Of a stretch of 64,000 nucleotides of DNA, positions 34,156-45,894 are shown in pieces (the stretch's first letter is position 1; each line of letters opens with the position of its first letter). The stretch comes from Agrypnia vestita (Eukaryota > Arthropoda > Insecta > Trichoptera > Phryganeidae), in contig JADDOH010004214.1 in NCBI GenBank assembly GCA_016648135.1, forward strand, positions 35,231 to 99,230, given 5' to 3'. A model generated the notes under the pieces. The model was given only the letters and a program-made list of their open reading frames with translations. It was not told the origin of the DNA and ran no database searches. A program made the position numbers and the translations under genes.

Positions 34156-34480
34156 AACTAGCTGTAACCCGTCAAAAATGACAGTACTTTTACATGTCGG
34201 TTCCTAAAGAATAAGTATTTATTTATTTACCTATACAAAAAAAAAGAAAAAAAATTACTATAAGGAATAAAAATAAAAAAAGGAAAAGAAAAAAAAATTA
34301 TGCATAAAAAAATTACATAAAAAAATGAAAAAAGTGGATGTAAACATTTTTACGTAAAAAAAATAAAAATAAAATTAATGTAAAAAAAATATTAAATAAA
34401 ATTAAGTAAATAAAATTAATGTAAAAAAAAATACCTACGTTAAAAATTTAAATTTACAAAACCTCAATACTTTTTTGTCT
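34156..34480 (+). repeat. Dispersed repeat beginning CTAGCTGTAACCCGTC
   Basis: The first 70 bp match 52253-52320, and a short reverse copy lies at 41665-41699. The rest is an A-rich tract with taaaaaaa units. The style is that of a widespread insect short element, but its class is not settled from this sequence. Confidence 0.6.
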
Positions 34481-35046
34481 TGAACCTCGCTGAAGCTCTG
34501 GAAAGAATTGAAAATTTAGCAATCTATAAGAAATTAAAATATGTATATAGGTACATTTGATTAATTGTTTGGACATACAATCCTCACTCTGTACTGTTGA
34601 TGTAATCAGGAGGAATTATGGTTCATGTTCTACGCAAACAATATATTTTATGGTTGCCTGATGGGGTTGCAGATGAGATGAGAGTGATGTTTATGATCAG
34701 TTGAACTATCGAAATAACTTAGCAAAAGTTAACCTTTTATGGGATGTGATATAGTTGGATAATGTTCTGCAACAATATTTAAACCTGTAAAATTATAAAA
34801 AAAAAATTTCATTCGGATTGTCGAACGAAAGGATTTTTATTTATTTATTATTTATTCTAAAATAGTTATAGCAGCTTTTGCAAATTATTTTAATACCACT
34901 ATAAGATAAACAGCAACTGTCCAAACCAACATAAAATAATGTAAGTGGGTACCTAATATTAGTTTAAGAAGCACAAAATGTTATTGCAAATTAAGATTAG
35001 TGTACTACCCAGATTAATACCTTTTTTTATTATTTTAGTTGTGAAT

Positions 35047-35405
35047 CACACTTTTACAAAAAATAAGTCAGAAATATTGAAAAAAAATGCAAACTTTCAT
35101 GTCGTATATCCCCATTACTATTGATATTAATTAGGTCATGGTTGCTTGAACATTTTCAACTCATAATCAAGGTAGGAATATAGTCCTGCGAGGTTATTAA
35201 TGTTTTACAAATAACCCTGTATATTTCAATAAAAGTCATGCTTATTGTTCTCACTGAACGCCTCTTCCTAATGATAGTTCAACTTTTTGTAAAAAATAAT
35301 TCAGAAATACTATAAAAAAAAAATGCAAACTGTGATATTACATATCTCCATAACTACTGATATTAGGGTTGCTTGAACATTTTCGACTCATTATCATGGC
35401 AGTAA
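35047..35405 (+). repeat. Two partial copies of the CAGGGTTATT palindromic element
   Basis: 35047-35220 matches the right arm of the 46672-47207 element up to its ataaccctgt end. 35262-35405 matches the same arm again but is truncated before the end. Confidence 0.7.
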
Positions 35406-35439
35406 TGTACATATGTTGTTTTGTAGGTATGTTTTACAT

Positions 35440-35655
35440 GTTAAAAATGTCCTTAGGTTTTCACGGCCGTTCACAATCTTCTGTGTATAGTTTTCTGGGA
35501 TATTCTGCCGTGTATATGTGACCTCTCTGGCCAACGTTTCGGATCCCATTGCAGGGTCCATCATCAGGATGGACCCTGCAATGGGATCCGAAACGTTGGC
35601 CAGAGAGGTCACATATACACGACAGAATATCCCAGAAAACTATACAAAGAAGTTT
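35440..35655. mobile_element. Penelope-like element terminus as an inverted repeat, with hammerhead-like core
   Basis: The minus half (35573-35440) carries CTGATGA (35567-35561), the GGACCC/GGGATCC stem and GAAAC (35540-35536). It then encodes QNIPENYTQKIVNGRENLRT, also seen in the PLE copy at 49.5 kb. The plus half (35569-35655) repeats the same sequence from ATGGACCC onward, giving a near-perfect palindrome. The hairpin after GAAAC is TGGCC-AGAGA-GGTCA, where the 49-kb copy has CGGCC/GGTCG: a compensated pair. Confidence 0.75.
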
Positions 35656-35839
35656 TACATGTTATCTCATAAATAGATACCTAATTATTATTTTAAAAAT
35701 ATACAATTATTTAAAAATATTTCTTTGTAAATATCCTGTTACTATACATAAATCTTCCTTATTAAAGGTTGAAACATACTGTACCTACCTACTTTTTTTC
35801 ATAAAAAATGTTGTTACCTATTTTTGTTTAAATTCAAAA

Positions 35840-36065
35840 TACAAATTGCTCAGTATAGTAAGAAGTAAGCTGGGAACAATAAAAGAGATGAAAAGAAACA
35901 CGTGGGTGAAGATGAAGGTGAAGGATATCATTGTCGTAGCTAAGAAGTGGAAATGGCAATGGACAAGTCGTATTTCAAGATACAGATGACCCACGGACAA
36001 AGAATGTTCTTAAATAGGACAAACACCACCTACCAGAGCGGTGGAAGTGACATGGCAAAGGTTTA
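35840..36065 (+). pseudogene. RTE-type LINE fragment
   Basis: The frame contains MKVKDIIVVAKKWKWQWTSR, the familiar (T)KVKDI--VAKKLKWxWAGH block of RTE-like ORFs. A stop and a degraded continuation to about 36065 follow. Confidence 0.65.
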
Positions 36066-36925
36066 AAAAATAATAACAATTTTTTTGTAAATTTGATTAT
36101 GAATGTGATTAATAAGTTGTGGAGGTTTGCCTACGTACTTAATACTTTAATTATATCCATATCTATTAACACATTATGACTGAATGATGAATTTGAAGAG
36201 CGAGCGCTCATTGCGCGCACAGCTAGAAAATATCATGAATCAGTAAGTAAAGTCATTAGTGCCTTAATCTTAAATAGTCTTATTCGCCCCTTAACCTTAA
36301 CCTTAACCTGCTTCGGGCCAGCGTCATGTATACATGACGCCGCACGTCCTTAAACGAATGCACGACTTTGGGATGAAACGGGTAAATCTTTTAGCAGATC
36401 ATCTTCTTTGGCTAACTTTGTTATTAGGTTGGCTAACCTGTGATTACTTCTACGAAGCCCTCAGCTACTACCCACATTACCATTCAGTTACTTTTGACGT
36501 ATCTATTGATTAATTCTAATGATATTGTTCTCCAGTTACAACGACATTGGCATTAGAGTCCTGAAAATCAGCTGTCACCCTCTCCACCCCCTCCCACTGT
36601 GACCATCTGCCCTGTATGCCTCCCCAGTCTCTTTGGCTTTCCAAGTACCCTTACAATGATGGTGTACGCGAAGACAGGGCCAGATCGGGCAGGGTGGGTC
36701 TTCGATGTATCCCAAAATCGGAACTGAGAAAGATTAAGTGCGAGCTGAAATGGCACATTTTTTTACGCTTCAACAGGCCAGGAAATTACAGAAGCGAAAT
36801 ACATCCAAATCACATTGTAAATAAAAATTCATTCTCTTTTCAATTCTCTCAAAGCACAATAAAAGTTAGCTTGAGGTAAGCAGAAAAAGCCATTGAGTGT
36901 ATGACTAATGTATGAAGTTGTTAGA
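36066..36925. other. Unassigned stretch
   Basis: Open frames on both strands occur in a GC-richer patch at 36560-36880, with no recognised domain. Confidence 0.35.
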
Positions 36926-37175
36926 TCTGTAGTAATTGTAATAGTTAAGAAAAGGGCATAGATTTTTACGTTTTCTACCAATCAAATAAACCGTTTTCAC
37001 AAAAATCTATAGATACTTTTTGCTTAAGTATTACTATTGATCAAATAACCGGTCCTCGGGGCCAGTTGTTTGATTAGTAGTTAGAGTAATAGTCAAGCAA
37101 AAAGCATAGATTTTTATGAAAAAAATTTATTGGTGGAAAATGCAAAAATCTATGCTTTTTTCTTAATTCATCTTC
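36926..37175. repeat. Two abutting Harbinger-like MITE copies
   Basis: The left copy ends ...caaataaccggtcctc near 37058, and the right copy begins ggggccagttgtttgat at once. Both contain the internal gcatagatttttacg or tatgctttt blocks found in the intronic MITE at 12531-12681. The pair is joined head to head, probably by one insertion beside the other. Confidence 0.65.
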
Positions 37176-37194
37176 CTCTTAATTAATCCATTTA

Positions 37195-37294
37195 ACTATA
37201 TTTTCGGACAATGTTTAAAAATTGGAATTTTCGTTTTAAAAAAAAAATCAATGAGGAAAATTAAACTTTTTTAATATTTTCCGAAAATATAGAG
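37195..37294. repeat. Short palindromic element
   Basis: Left CTATATTTTCGGA and right TCCGAAAATATAG are perfect complements about 100 bp apart, with further weak pairing inside. Confidence 0.55.
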
Positions 37295-37721
37295 TAAATT
37301 GGATAGTTTAAGACAATAAAACGAAAATCGAAGTTTTACATATTCGGCGGTATACGTAGGGATCGTCGATGTTATCGAAAGTGCGACTGTAATTTGAAAA
37401 TCGGGTATTTTTCAATATTCCCGTACCGTTCTCCGAATACCGCCCTGCCGTGTCTTGCCGCCTCTATTGTAATCCCCCTCTGTATTTTGCACAGAATGAG
37501 TAATGCGAATCCAAACTGATTTATCTGCGCCACCGGACCAATCGGGAGACCCGATTCTCAGCTGTTCCCGATCTTTTGTGGGATGCTGTTTCTGAAATTC
37601 GCACACACGCAAATTCGCACACCAACCAGCGGCACTCGATAACGAGGAACACAAATTAACGCGGGTAATTTTTTTTCTCAGATGACTATTTGAAGAATGA
37701 AAAACATGGTTACCTACATTC

Positions 37722-38556
37722 ACGTATTATAATATAGACACGTTATTCCCGTACTAGCCGACTTTCATTTGTAGCAAATATTGCATTAAAAGAGACAACA
37801 AATCCCGGCACACAAACGCTTTGCGTGTAGACAGAAAAATCAGGTAATTTGAAGTCACGGTGACTAAAATAACATACTCATCCTTACAATAGTGTACGAT
37901 ACTCTATTCCTTTTTCCGCGTAGCTTCGCGCCTGATCACAACGAATCCGCCCGTAAAGTTTTTGCTACTAGCTGTGAACACCCGTATATTTAGACTCTAC
38001 TATTACGTGAGATATTTTTCAAGCAACGTGTGCTAGATTATATTATATCGCCCTGTATACAAGCGTGTAGGTATAGGTCTTTTAATTTAAGATAGACAAT
38101 CGAATTAGTATGTGTAAGACGTGCGTACGACGCACGTTGTTTCGTTGTGTTGGTGTTTACGGGTATAAACACCAACACAATGGAATAATGTGCCTCGTGT
38201 GCACGGCTTACACACACTAATTTGAGCAATGATATATTAAACTGTAGATACGTTACAAGCGTGAAATCTTGGCAAATCAAAAGTAATGTAATTGCCTTAT
38301 TTGCATTCGTTATCGAACGGACCTTCTCTGTGATCGTGCGCTACGCTACGCCGAAAAAAGTCCCGGGGAAAAAGGAACAGAGTGTCGTACGCGTAAGAAT
38401 GAGTATGTTATTTTAGTCACCGTGACTTCAAATTACCTGATTTTTCTGTCTACACGCCGAGCGTTTGTGTGCCGTGGTTTGTTCTCTTTCAATGCAATAT
38501 TTGCTACATATTAAAGTTGGCTAGTATGGGAAAAACGTGTCTATATTATAATACGT
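37722..38556. repeat. 835-bp foldback element with arms of about 230 bp
   Basis: The left arm (37722 to about 37950) and right arm (about 38315 to 38556) are inverse copies starting ACGTATTATAATATAGACACG. Both include the shared block GTCACGGTGACT. The right arm has an extra 14 bp or so, and point differences are common. The centre contains the smaller palindrome at 38092-38228. No coding capacity is visible, so it would depend on an enzyme from elsewhere. Confidence 0.75.
38092..38228. repeat. Nested palindrome related to 45824-45894
   Basis: Outer arms (GACAATCGAATTAGTATGTG, and CACACACTAATTTGA at the right) match the 71-bp palindrome at 45.8 kb. The centre has been enlarged by a perfect 15-bp hairpin, TTGTGTTGGTGTTTA (38145-38159) with its complement (38166-38180). 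Confidence 0.7.
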
Positions 38557-40775
38557 CAATGAATTCGAGTGTCTTTCTTAAATAAAAAGATCTATACAAT
38601 GCGCATCTGACCTCTTTATTTTCAAAGGTACGTCGAAATGAATAACAGTAAAAAAATGTTTCATGCGCAGTTTTTTTTAAGGCGTTAATGGGTTAAAATA
38701 GTTATTTTAATAATTGCATTAATGGAAAGGTGCCCCATCGCTGCTCGCTACTTATACCCACCACCACCTTCCTGGGAGTGTGCTGTATAATTCGGTTCGG
38801 CTTACCTTTCCCTATTCACACAGATAACTTTTTCACCGTTTCAATGCCTTTCCGAGAATGTGCGTTTGTCCAAATGGGCCGAAATTTTACGCATCAAAAA
38901 TCACGAAAGACACAACGAATTTCTAATATTGAAAATTGTTGTATTTCTTTAGTACCTAATTTAGAAAGCTTATTTTAAAACTCATTCTTGAATGAGCATA
39001 TATTTATGCGAAAGGCATATAAATCATCGGCCTGGAAACTGAATATCAATTAAATTCGTTTTTTTCTGGTGCCTTGCGTAGACGACCACCATTTTAATGA
39101 GCTTCCATATTTGACAGTGAAATAATAAGACACATTTCACAATCGGAGGTCCTCGTGGTCGACGTGGTCCAATGCGCAATTTTAACAGTGATTGGATGCC
39201 CACCGCATTCCCAGGACCGTTTTATGAGCGAAGGCTGACATATCTGTCCTACTCATGCGTCGCCAGGTTGGCAATTTTTTCTCTGATTGACATCTCCTTG
39301 TAAAGGGCGCCTCAGCGAGGAGGGGCTTGCAAAAATCCAATCACTGTTCGTCACCCACAAAACAAACTCTTTATTAGTATTACAAAGAAGAAATTTTATA
39401 ATGAAAGCAAAATACAACAAAAAAATAATAAGTATAAACAGTTATTTTAGAACAGTTCACTTTACTTTTCGTTCATTGGTTTAGTAGGTGGAAAAAAAAA
39501 CGAACGAGCCTTACAGTAGTCGCGTATGAAGTATAAACATTTGACATCTCACAATTAAAAATATCAATTGATCAGCGACAGAAATTAACATCAAAATTTA
39601 AAAAATACCTATAAATTTATTAATTAGTAAATGCAAGTAAAGAAAATGTATGTACATTTATTTATTATTGATTTTGCTGCACTAGGTACCGTATATCTAC
39701 TTTCGCATTTTGTTTAGAAATGTGTTTGGTCAATTATACGTTTTTATTTATTTTCATAGATGACGGTAGTGTGCTGCCATACATATTGTATGAAAACTTT
39801 GAATAAATATTTTTAAATAATCACATAAATTTCATAAAATTGGAGAATGTAAATCATTAAGGGCAGTTATTGTTTACATTAAGTATTTATTGGATAGTTT
39901 TGAAGGTATAAGCTAAAATATATCAATGTTACAACATCCACACCCTTGACACCAGCTGCGTAGAATATTTACAAAATCAGAAGCGTTGACTGTTGGAAGT
40001 GTGCTTCTTCGCTGTGATTTGCTTGCTTGCTGAACATTGATTTGTTTTTAAACGACGATTTTTTCATTGGTTAAATGAAATTGCGCGCGCTTCCCTGGCG
40101 TCTCATTTCCTGTTACGCATTTCCGTCCATTTTCACGAAATCACTGCCACAGATTGCAGGAAAGCGCGAGGAAAGATGTTTCACATCAAAAAAATCGTAA
40201 TTCCCAAATCTTGAAATATTTGGGAGACTACTTTGTTTATTCGCTTTGGGTAGCGAAAATGTATTGGCGGTCGAATGTAACAATTTTTTTTTGATTTGAA
40301 AATTTTCGGAGACCGAATAATAAAACCCTCCCGTGGTTTCGAAAATTTTCTGGTGGCTGAAAAATTTCCTGGCGAGAAAGTGAACACTTCACTTACAGAA
40401 GTCGATGTAGATAAAAAACGCTTTTGAAAATCAAATGGAGGACTGAACGATTTAAAGTGAGCAGTGCACCGACTGAACGGCTCGGTACTGCGGAACTGCA
40501 CAAGGCACTGGTTTCTCATTCCGGTGATTCGGGTTTGATTCCTGCAGTTGTTGGACCGCAGTATATAAATGTGAATTTCTCAAATTTGGATGGTTTGTCA
40601 GTGCAATTTAGCCTTATGGCCTGTTGTGTTAAAATAAATGCATAAACAAATATTTTTGAAGTTATACTTCTTTAGGCTCGTTCGGGATAAAATGTTAATA
40701 TGCCACGAAATGCGTGCGCAACATGCGATGGAAGTTTTCACACTATGAAGTTATATTTTCACACCATATTTCACA
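38557..40775. other. Unassigned intergenic stretch
   Basis: Several 60-110 codon frames occur on both strands, without recognised domains. No splice-supported gene model could be built. Confidence 0.35.
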
Positions 40776-41000
40776 TACAGGTTGTCTCCTAGCTAGGAGC
40801 AAAAACTTCTGAGGATTCTTCTTCATTAGATTTTGAATAGAATATTATTCCTCACACTTTGGGTGAAATGTCGACAGTTACGGAGATAAGCGACATCAAA
40901 ATTTGCATTTTTTCAATATTTCTTACTTATTTTTTGTAAAATTTTGGAGTATTACTACGGTAACTTATATGGAACATTAAAAATTCATTCGCTTTGATGT
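40776..41000 (+). repeat. Diverged Tc1/mariner-like terminal arm
   Basis: ACAGGTTGTCTCCTAGC opens an arm containing gcaaaaacttctgagg. Further on it carries gcgacatcaaaatttgcat and the gtaaaattttgg block of the palindromic family at 46.7 and 48.5 kb. It looks like one end of an older relative. Confidence 0.5.
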
Positions 41001-41100
41001 AAATCAAACTTAATCACGGAATACGTGTCGCATTAATATTCTTACTATTTTCAAACTAAGCGAAACGCTTGTGCTATGAAAATAGGACTAACATACTTGT

Positions 41101-41175
41101 GTCCTGGATTGGGGCTCGAACCACCGACCACCAGATGATAAGGCGAGCGCCATGACCACTACACCAACAAGCTAT
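41101..41175 (-). repeat. tRNA-derived SINE head
   Basis: The minus strand reads AGCTTGTTGGTGTAGTGGTC, then about 35 bases on GGTTCGAGCCC, a good A box and B box pair. The acceptor stem does not pair, so it is a SINE head rather than a working tRNA. AGATGGCGCTG-type sequence nearby (41620-41640) is typical of insect short elements. Confidence 0.6.
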
Positions 41176-41803
41176 ACTACACTACCAAAATCTATAAGTA
41201 ACTACAGAATGAAAACTCAAAAATCATTAATTTAAATTCATCAAAATCCATATTCCTCTATGCAAAAATGTCAGTCACTAACGCTACCAGATGGCACGAA
41301 TAATGATATGATATAAAATAATGTTGAGGTGTAAAGAGAAAAATAAAATAGCGTTTTTTGTTCGGAATTTTTTACTCTTTCGAATTCATGTAAAATATAA
41401 AACGCACGATATTTATTATAATAAGTAGTTTATAAAAGTGTCAAAGTTATAGAGCTGACGCCCTTGTAGTTGTAGATTAGGCGGTCTAGCCGCATGTAGA
41501 GTACTCAGAGTATCGTAGAGTCCAAGGAATCGAAAATAAAGAGATAAAGAAAAACATAATTCTCTACGTAACAATGTCCATCACTAATGCTACCAAAATG
41601 CCACGCTACGCTAGATGGCGCTGTTCTCACAGCTTTAACTCGCGACCGAAATACACAGTAAAAATATGTATGTCATTTTTGACAGGTTGTAGCTAGTAAA
41701 CATGTAAAAAATAATCACATTAAAAAAATAATTAAATAGCAAAATTTGTCTATTTACAAATAGGTTTGTCAAAAATTTTTTTTTTCAAAGATCGTAAATA
41801 TCT
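41176..41803. other. Repeat-derived flank of the SINE and hAT elements
   Basis: A reverse copy of the CTAGCTGTAACCCGTC repeat start is at 41665-41699. Nothing else can be assigned. Confidence 0.35.
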
Positions 41804-42817
41804 CTGGATTCTAGGGATGGGTCGTCCACGTCCGTCCATCGACGAGACGATCAACTAGTTGAATTCGTCAACTAGTTGATGCATCAACTTCGTTACGCGG
41901 ACTATCGTTGGCTATTTTTATTACGTTAATTTTTAAAATTTAAAGAAGTTCGAGGGAATATAGTTTCGGGGAAAGTAAAACCGCTACTTGTGCTTGTATG
42001 TAAAAAGAAATATTTTATTATTTATTTGTTTACGCACATTATAGGCTTTTACATATTGTTTTATATTCTTCTTTCTATATATAATAAAGAAAGAAGTAGG
42101 TATGCACAACAATATCAGGTGTAAGCAGTAAAATATAAATATAAACTACATATAAAAGCAGTGAAAGTATTGGGTATAAGCATTAAAATATGAGTATAAA
42201 AATTAAAAATATAAATAAGTACAAAGCAGTAATGTGTGTATAAAAAAATATATTAGGTACATATCATTACATGTGCCTTGATTATGAGTCGAAAGCTATC
42301 ATGACCTAATATCAATAGTTATGGAGATATGCGACATCAAAGTTTGAATTTTTTCAATATATCTGACTTATTTTATGGAAAACGTTGGATTATCACTACA
42401 CTAGCTCAAATCAATTACGAAAAATTCATTCGTTTCAATACAAGTTAAATAAAATGATAAAAACCTTTATGTTTATTTATTATCTATAAATTTATAAATA
42501 AATACATAATTTAAAAATACTTTACATTTGAGATATTATTTTTATATGTTATGTTAAGTCAGGCTTTCACTTTGTGGTGACATTATTAATAAATAAATAT
42601 ATCTGTATTATTTGTCAACTTTAGTTTAAGGCTCAATCTGAGAAAGGGAACATTGTTCCCGAAACATGTAAAAAATCAATAAAAAGTAGTGTAAACAAAA
42701 TTATAAAAGATTTATTTTTTATCTATAAAGTTGAAAATAGATCAACTAGTTGACGAATTCAACTAGTTGATCGTCTCGTCGATGGACGGACGTGGACGAC
42801 CCATCCCTACTGGATTC
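41804..42817. mobile_element. Non-autonomous hAT element with perfect 69-bp TIRs
   Basis: The element spans 41812-42809. Its first and last 69 bp are exact reverse complements (TAGGGATGGGTCGTCCACG outward). It is flanked by the 8-bp duplication CTGGATTC (41804-41811 and 42810-42817). TAGGG ends and an 8-bp duplication are hAT characters. The TIR itself holds a further inverted motif, ATCAACTAGTTGA, twice. No transposase is encoded. The interior has picked up a partial CAGGGTTATT-family arm (about 42264-42470) and a PLE-like terminal motif (42638-42720). Perfect TIRs suggest recent movement or gene conversion. Confidence 0.9.
42638..42720 (+). repeat. Hammerhead-like motif of a PLE-type end, inside the hAT element
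   Basis: CTGAGAAA, a hairpin GGGAAC-ATT-GTTCCC and GAAAC (42661-42665) stand in the order of a hammerhead core, followed by acatgt and aataaaaagtagtgtaaac. The tail is shared with 48299-48360 and 59895-59960. CTGAGAA departs from the usual CTGATGA. Confidence 0.5.
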
Positions 42818-43040
42818 TTTAATATAATACATAATGTGATGTCGATTAAAAAAAACAACAATTTAAGGTAAACTACTTAGAGTATATACAATCCATAGAG
42901 GGATAACTAAACATTTTACCAAACCCGTACGCGTGGTAACATAAAGCTTACTCAGTTTTAACAATATAGTAACACATAAGACAAAAAGGGACAAAAAAGA
43001 TCACCCGGTCGGGTACGTCTTTAATTGCTTTGTAAGGGTT

Positions 43041-43074
43041 CTCTTTGCCCGAGTTTCAAAACTCGGGCAGAGAA
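43041..43074. repeat. Perfect small hairpin upstream of the THAP relic
   Basis: TGCCCGAGTTT and AAACTCGGGCA pair across two bases, with outer TCT/AGA pairing. It lies about 80 bases before the THAP start codon and may be a subterminal repeat of that transposon. Confidence 0.6.
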
Positions 43075-43153
43075 CGGCAGAGCTGACAGATTTGTTATCC
43101 GTATTTTCGTAAAATTATTGTGTGTTTACGTGCAAATATTACAAAAAATTGAT

Positions 43154-45099
43154 ATGCCTTCTTGTGCAATGAAGGGGTGTTCCAATAGGACTGGAAACGG
43201 GAAGAAACATATCAGTTATCACAGGTATTTTATCCAAAATATGAAAATTTTACATGTATACGTTTTATTTCATAATTTTAACAACAAACCAACTGCAAAC
43301 ATTTACTTTTGTTTAAAAAATCCTAGAACGTTTATTTTTGATTGATTTTATTACACAAATAATTCGGAGAATGCTATTTTGAAGATGTTTTTGATGACTT
43401 AAATCAAAATATGTCTATGAATGTTCAATCAACACGAACTGTAAAATTATTTACTTAGATAGCCGACATTTTAAAATATATCCGTCTCTTTTTTTCTCCT
43501 TTAAAAATTCTGAATTTTTAGGAGTAAGAAAGAGAAGGCACTACATTGTATGGATCTAACTAAGCTCAATGTGGTATTTTTATGACAAAGTATATTGGAC
43601 CGACAGGGCTGTGCTTAAAATTTTAGAATACAAATTATTTATTATTTATTATTTAAAGTATTCGGATTGGGATATCATTTTTTGTAGGTTCCCAAAAAAT
43701 GAAGTAAGAAAAAATGAATGGATCCATGCTGTGGGAAGGATTAATTGGAATCCCGGATGTCACAGTTGTGTTTGCTCAGATCACTTCTTGAATGTACATT
43801 TTGACAGAAGGAAAGAAAACAAATTAGTTCGAATAAAAAAATTTGCCGTTCCTAGGAATTATTCAAGAACAGAACTGGCTTTTGATAGAGTAAGTACCTA
43901 TAGTGTTCATTCTTTATTCGTTTTTCGTTACATAAAAAATTTCTTAAATCGCCAATTTATACGGGATTTATAAAATTAGTTATGTGCATTCTGAAACTCC
44001 TAGTATATGAAGTAGTATATTTTCGTCTGGTATAAATATACATTGCCCTATAAAATACACCCAAAAAAATGTAATTAATTGCAAAATGTTTTTATTTCTT
44101 TGTTATAAAGATATAAGAAATAAGAAAAAAAAAAACTAAGAATTTTCGATTTATGGGTTATTATAGCATACGTAGGAGCCATCGATATTATGTTTTACCT
44201 AAAATCGTTAGGTATATTAATTTTTCATAAACTTTAAATTTAATCGATATTATTACATGTACGTATTACATGTACATGTACTAACGATGTACAAATTTAA
44301 TCAAGACCATATCGAATTATTTTTCGGAGCTATACGCTCACATGGTGGTTATAATAACAACCCAACCGTTAGACAATTTAAGTCCGCGTACAAGAAATTA
44401 CTTATACGCGCAGAAATCAAAGATAATGTAAATGGAAACTGCATACCTTTAGATCAAATTAGTATATTAAACTGTAATTCAAATAATTCTGTCAACATTA
44501 TAAACTGTTCCTCCTCCAAATTAAAATTATTACGTGATGACGAATTGAGTTTCGAAAATACTTTGCCTTTCGACGATATTCCTGAATCAATATATATGTG
44601 CAGTCAGTATGTGGAGAGTTGTATAATTTATATTTGTGGTTTTGTTGTCAGGCATCTAAATAAAAAAATTAAATGTGAGAATTGTCTTTCTGCCCTTATT
44701 GGCTTTAAGACAACTTTGCGAAATTCATTAATTGCACAAAAAGATAGAGGGGGGTTAGTATATCCATCAGATGACGTTATTTTAATTTGCACACATAGTG
44801 AACGCGTTTTTAGAGAAGCTCTTAACCGTAGTGGAGGAAAAAGAATGAATCCTCACTTTTCATTAGAATATTTAGTCAACAGGGTCTTAAAAATATTCCT
44901 AACTGTAGATTGTTTTAATATATTACTTTCTCACATGCTAGACCAGTCACCGCTGGAGAACCATACTGTTCACCTAATTAAGGCAGTTGCTTCTAAATAT
45001 TTAGATGTCAGGCTACACTTTCTGATCAAATCAGCGGTACAACCTACCGTCAGAGTGAGACAACATTTCAACAGATTAATTATCTTCCAAAATCAATAG
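43154..45099 (+). pseudogene. P-element/THAP9-like transposase relic, catalytic core missing
   Basis: Exon 1 (43154-43224) encodes MPSCAMKGCSNRTGNGKKHI, and exon 2 (43688-43889) continues HRFPKNEVRKNEWIHAVGR to CVCSDHF. Together they give the C2CH ligands of a THAP zinc finger, with a proper donor and acceptor. The frame from 44287 to 45099 encodes the P-element/THAP9 C-terminal region: YKFNQDHIELFFGAIRSHGG, then NNNPTVRQFKSAYKKLLI. The RNase H-like DDE core and GTP-binding insertion, several hundred residues in active P elements, do not fit in the 400 bp between them, so this is an internally deleted copy. The terminal repeats were not found. By family knowledge a THAP-only product can act as a repressor of transposition. 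Confidence 0.82.
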
Positions 45100-45823
45100 C
45101 GTACTATATTAAAATTTTATATTTATTATTAATTCCATTAATGTACTTCATCATATTGTTTTTTCAAACAATGTATTTTATGTGTATATACAAACAATGT
45201 ATATTATGTAAATAACGTAATTTTCTAAATATTTGTACAAATGCAGATATCTAAATGTTTATGTTTGATATGGTATAAATAATCCTCGATTATAATTATT
45301 ATTATTGCAGTACCTTATATAATTATTGTTGTGGTGATATTTAAAATTGTAATAAAATAAATAGATGTACCCACATATAAAAGGCATTATCATTTATTGC
45401 TACTTTATTGTAAGAGAATTCACAGAGAATCGTACATTAGTGGTAGCCCTGATTTAGCAAGAAATTACAAACACGTGTTAGAAATGAATTGTCCAGTCTC
45501 ACCGAATGACCACGCCTCTTTTAACAAAATTCTTACAAGTTTCGAAATAATATGGTCTCTATGGATTGTATATACTCTAAGCATTCTGATATAACTAAAT
45601 AATAAAAACCCACATTTTTGTAAAAAAAAACGTCGAAATATGCATTTCCAGTGAATGTGCTGCCTTTACAGGTATCGGAGAAAGATAATTAATCAATAGA
45701 AATGGAACCAACATTTTCTCGCATACGCGTTTCCATTTTTGCTTTCAGTCTACTTTTGTTCCCCTTCTTACAGTTCCAGGCACCACTTCTATACATTGGT
45801 GTTGGTAAATATGTTTTCATTTT
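45100..45823. other. Flank of the P-like element, unassigned
   Basis: The frame at 45397-45594 has no recognised motif. The 3' terminus of the P-like element probably lies within this stretch. Confidence 0.35.
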
Positions 45824-45894
45824 AGAAAGACAATCGAATTAGTATGTGTGCGTGCGTACGCACGTCTCACACATACTAATTTGATTGTATTTCT
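45824..45894. repeat. 71-bp palindrome, family also at 38.1 kb
   Basis: AGAAAGACAATCGAATTAG and its near complement CTAATTTGATTGTATTTCT close a palindrome with GTGCGTGCGTACGCAC at its centre. Confidence 0.75.

Noticed and set aside
36289..36310. Telomere-like TTAACC repeats
   Set aside because: Only three units, and the insect telomere unit is TTAGG, so this is chance low-complexity sequence.
41101..41175. tRNA gene on the minus strand
   Set aside because: No pairing acceptor stem; the same reasoning as for the other SINE head.
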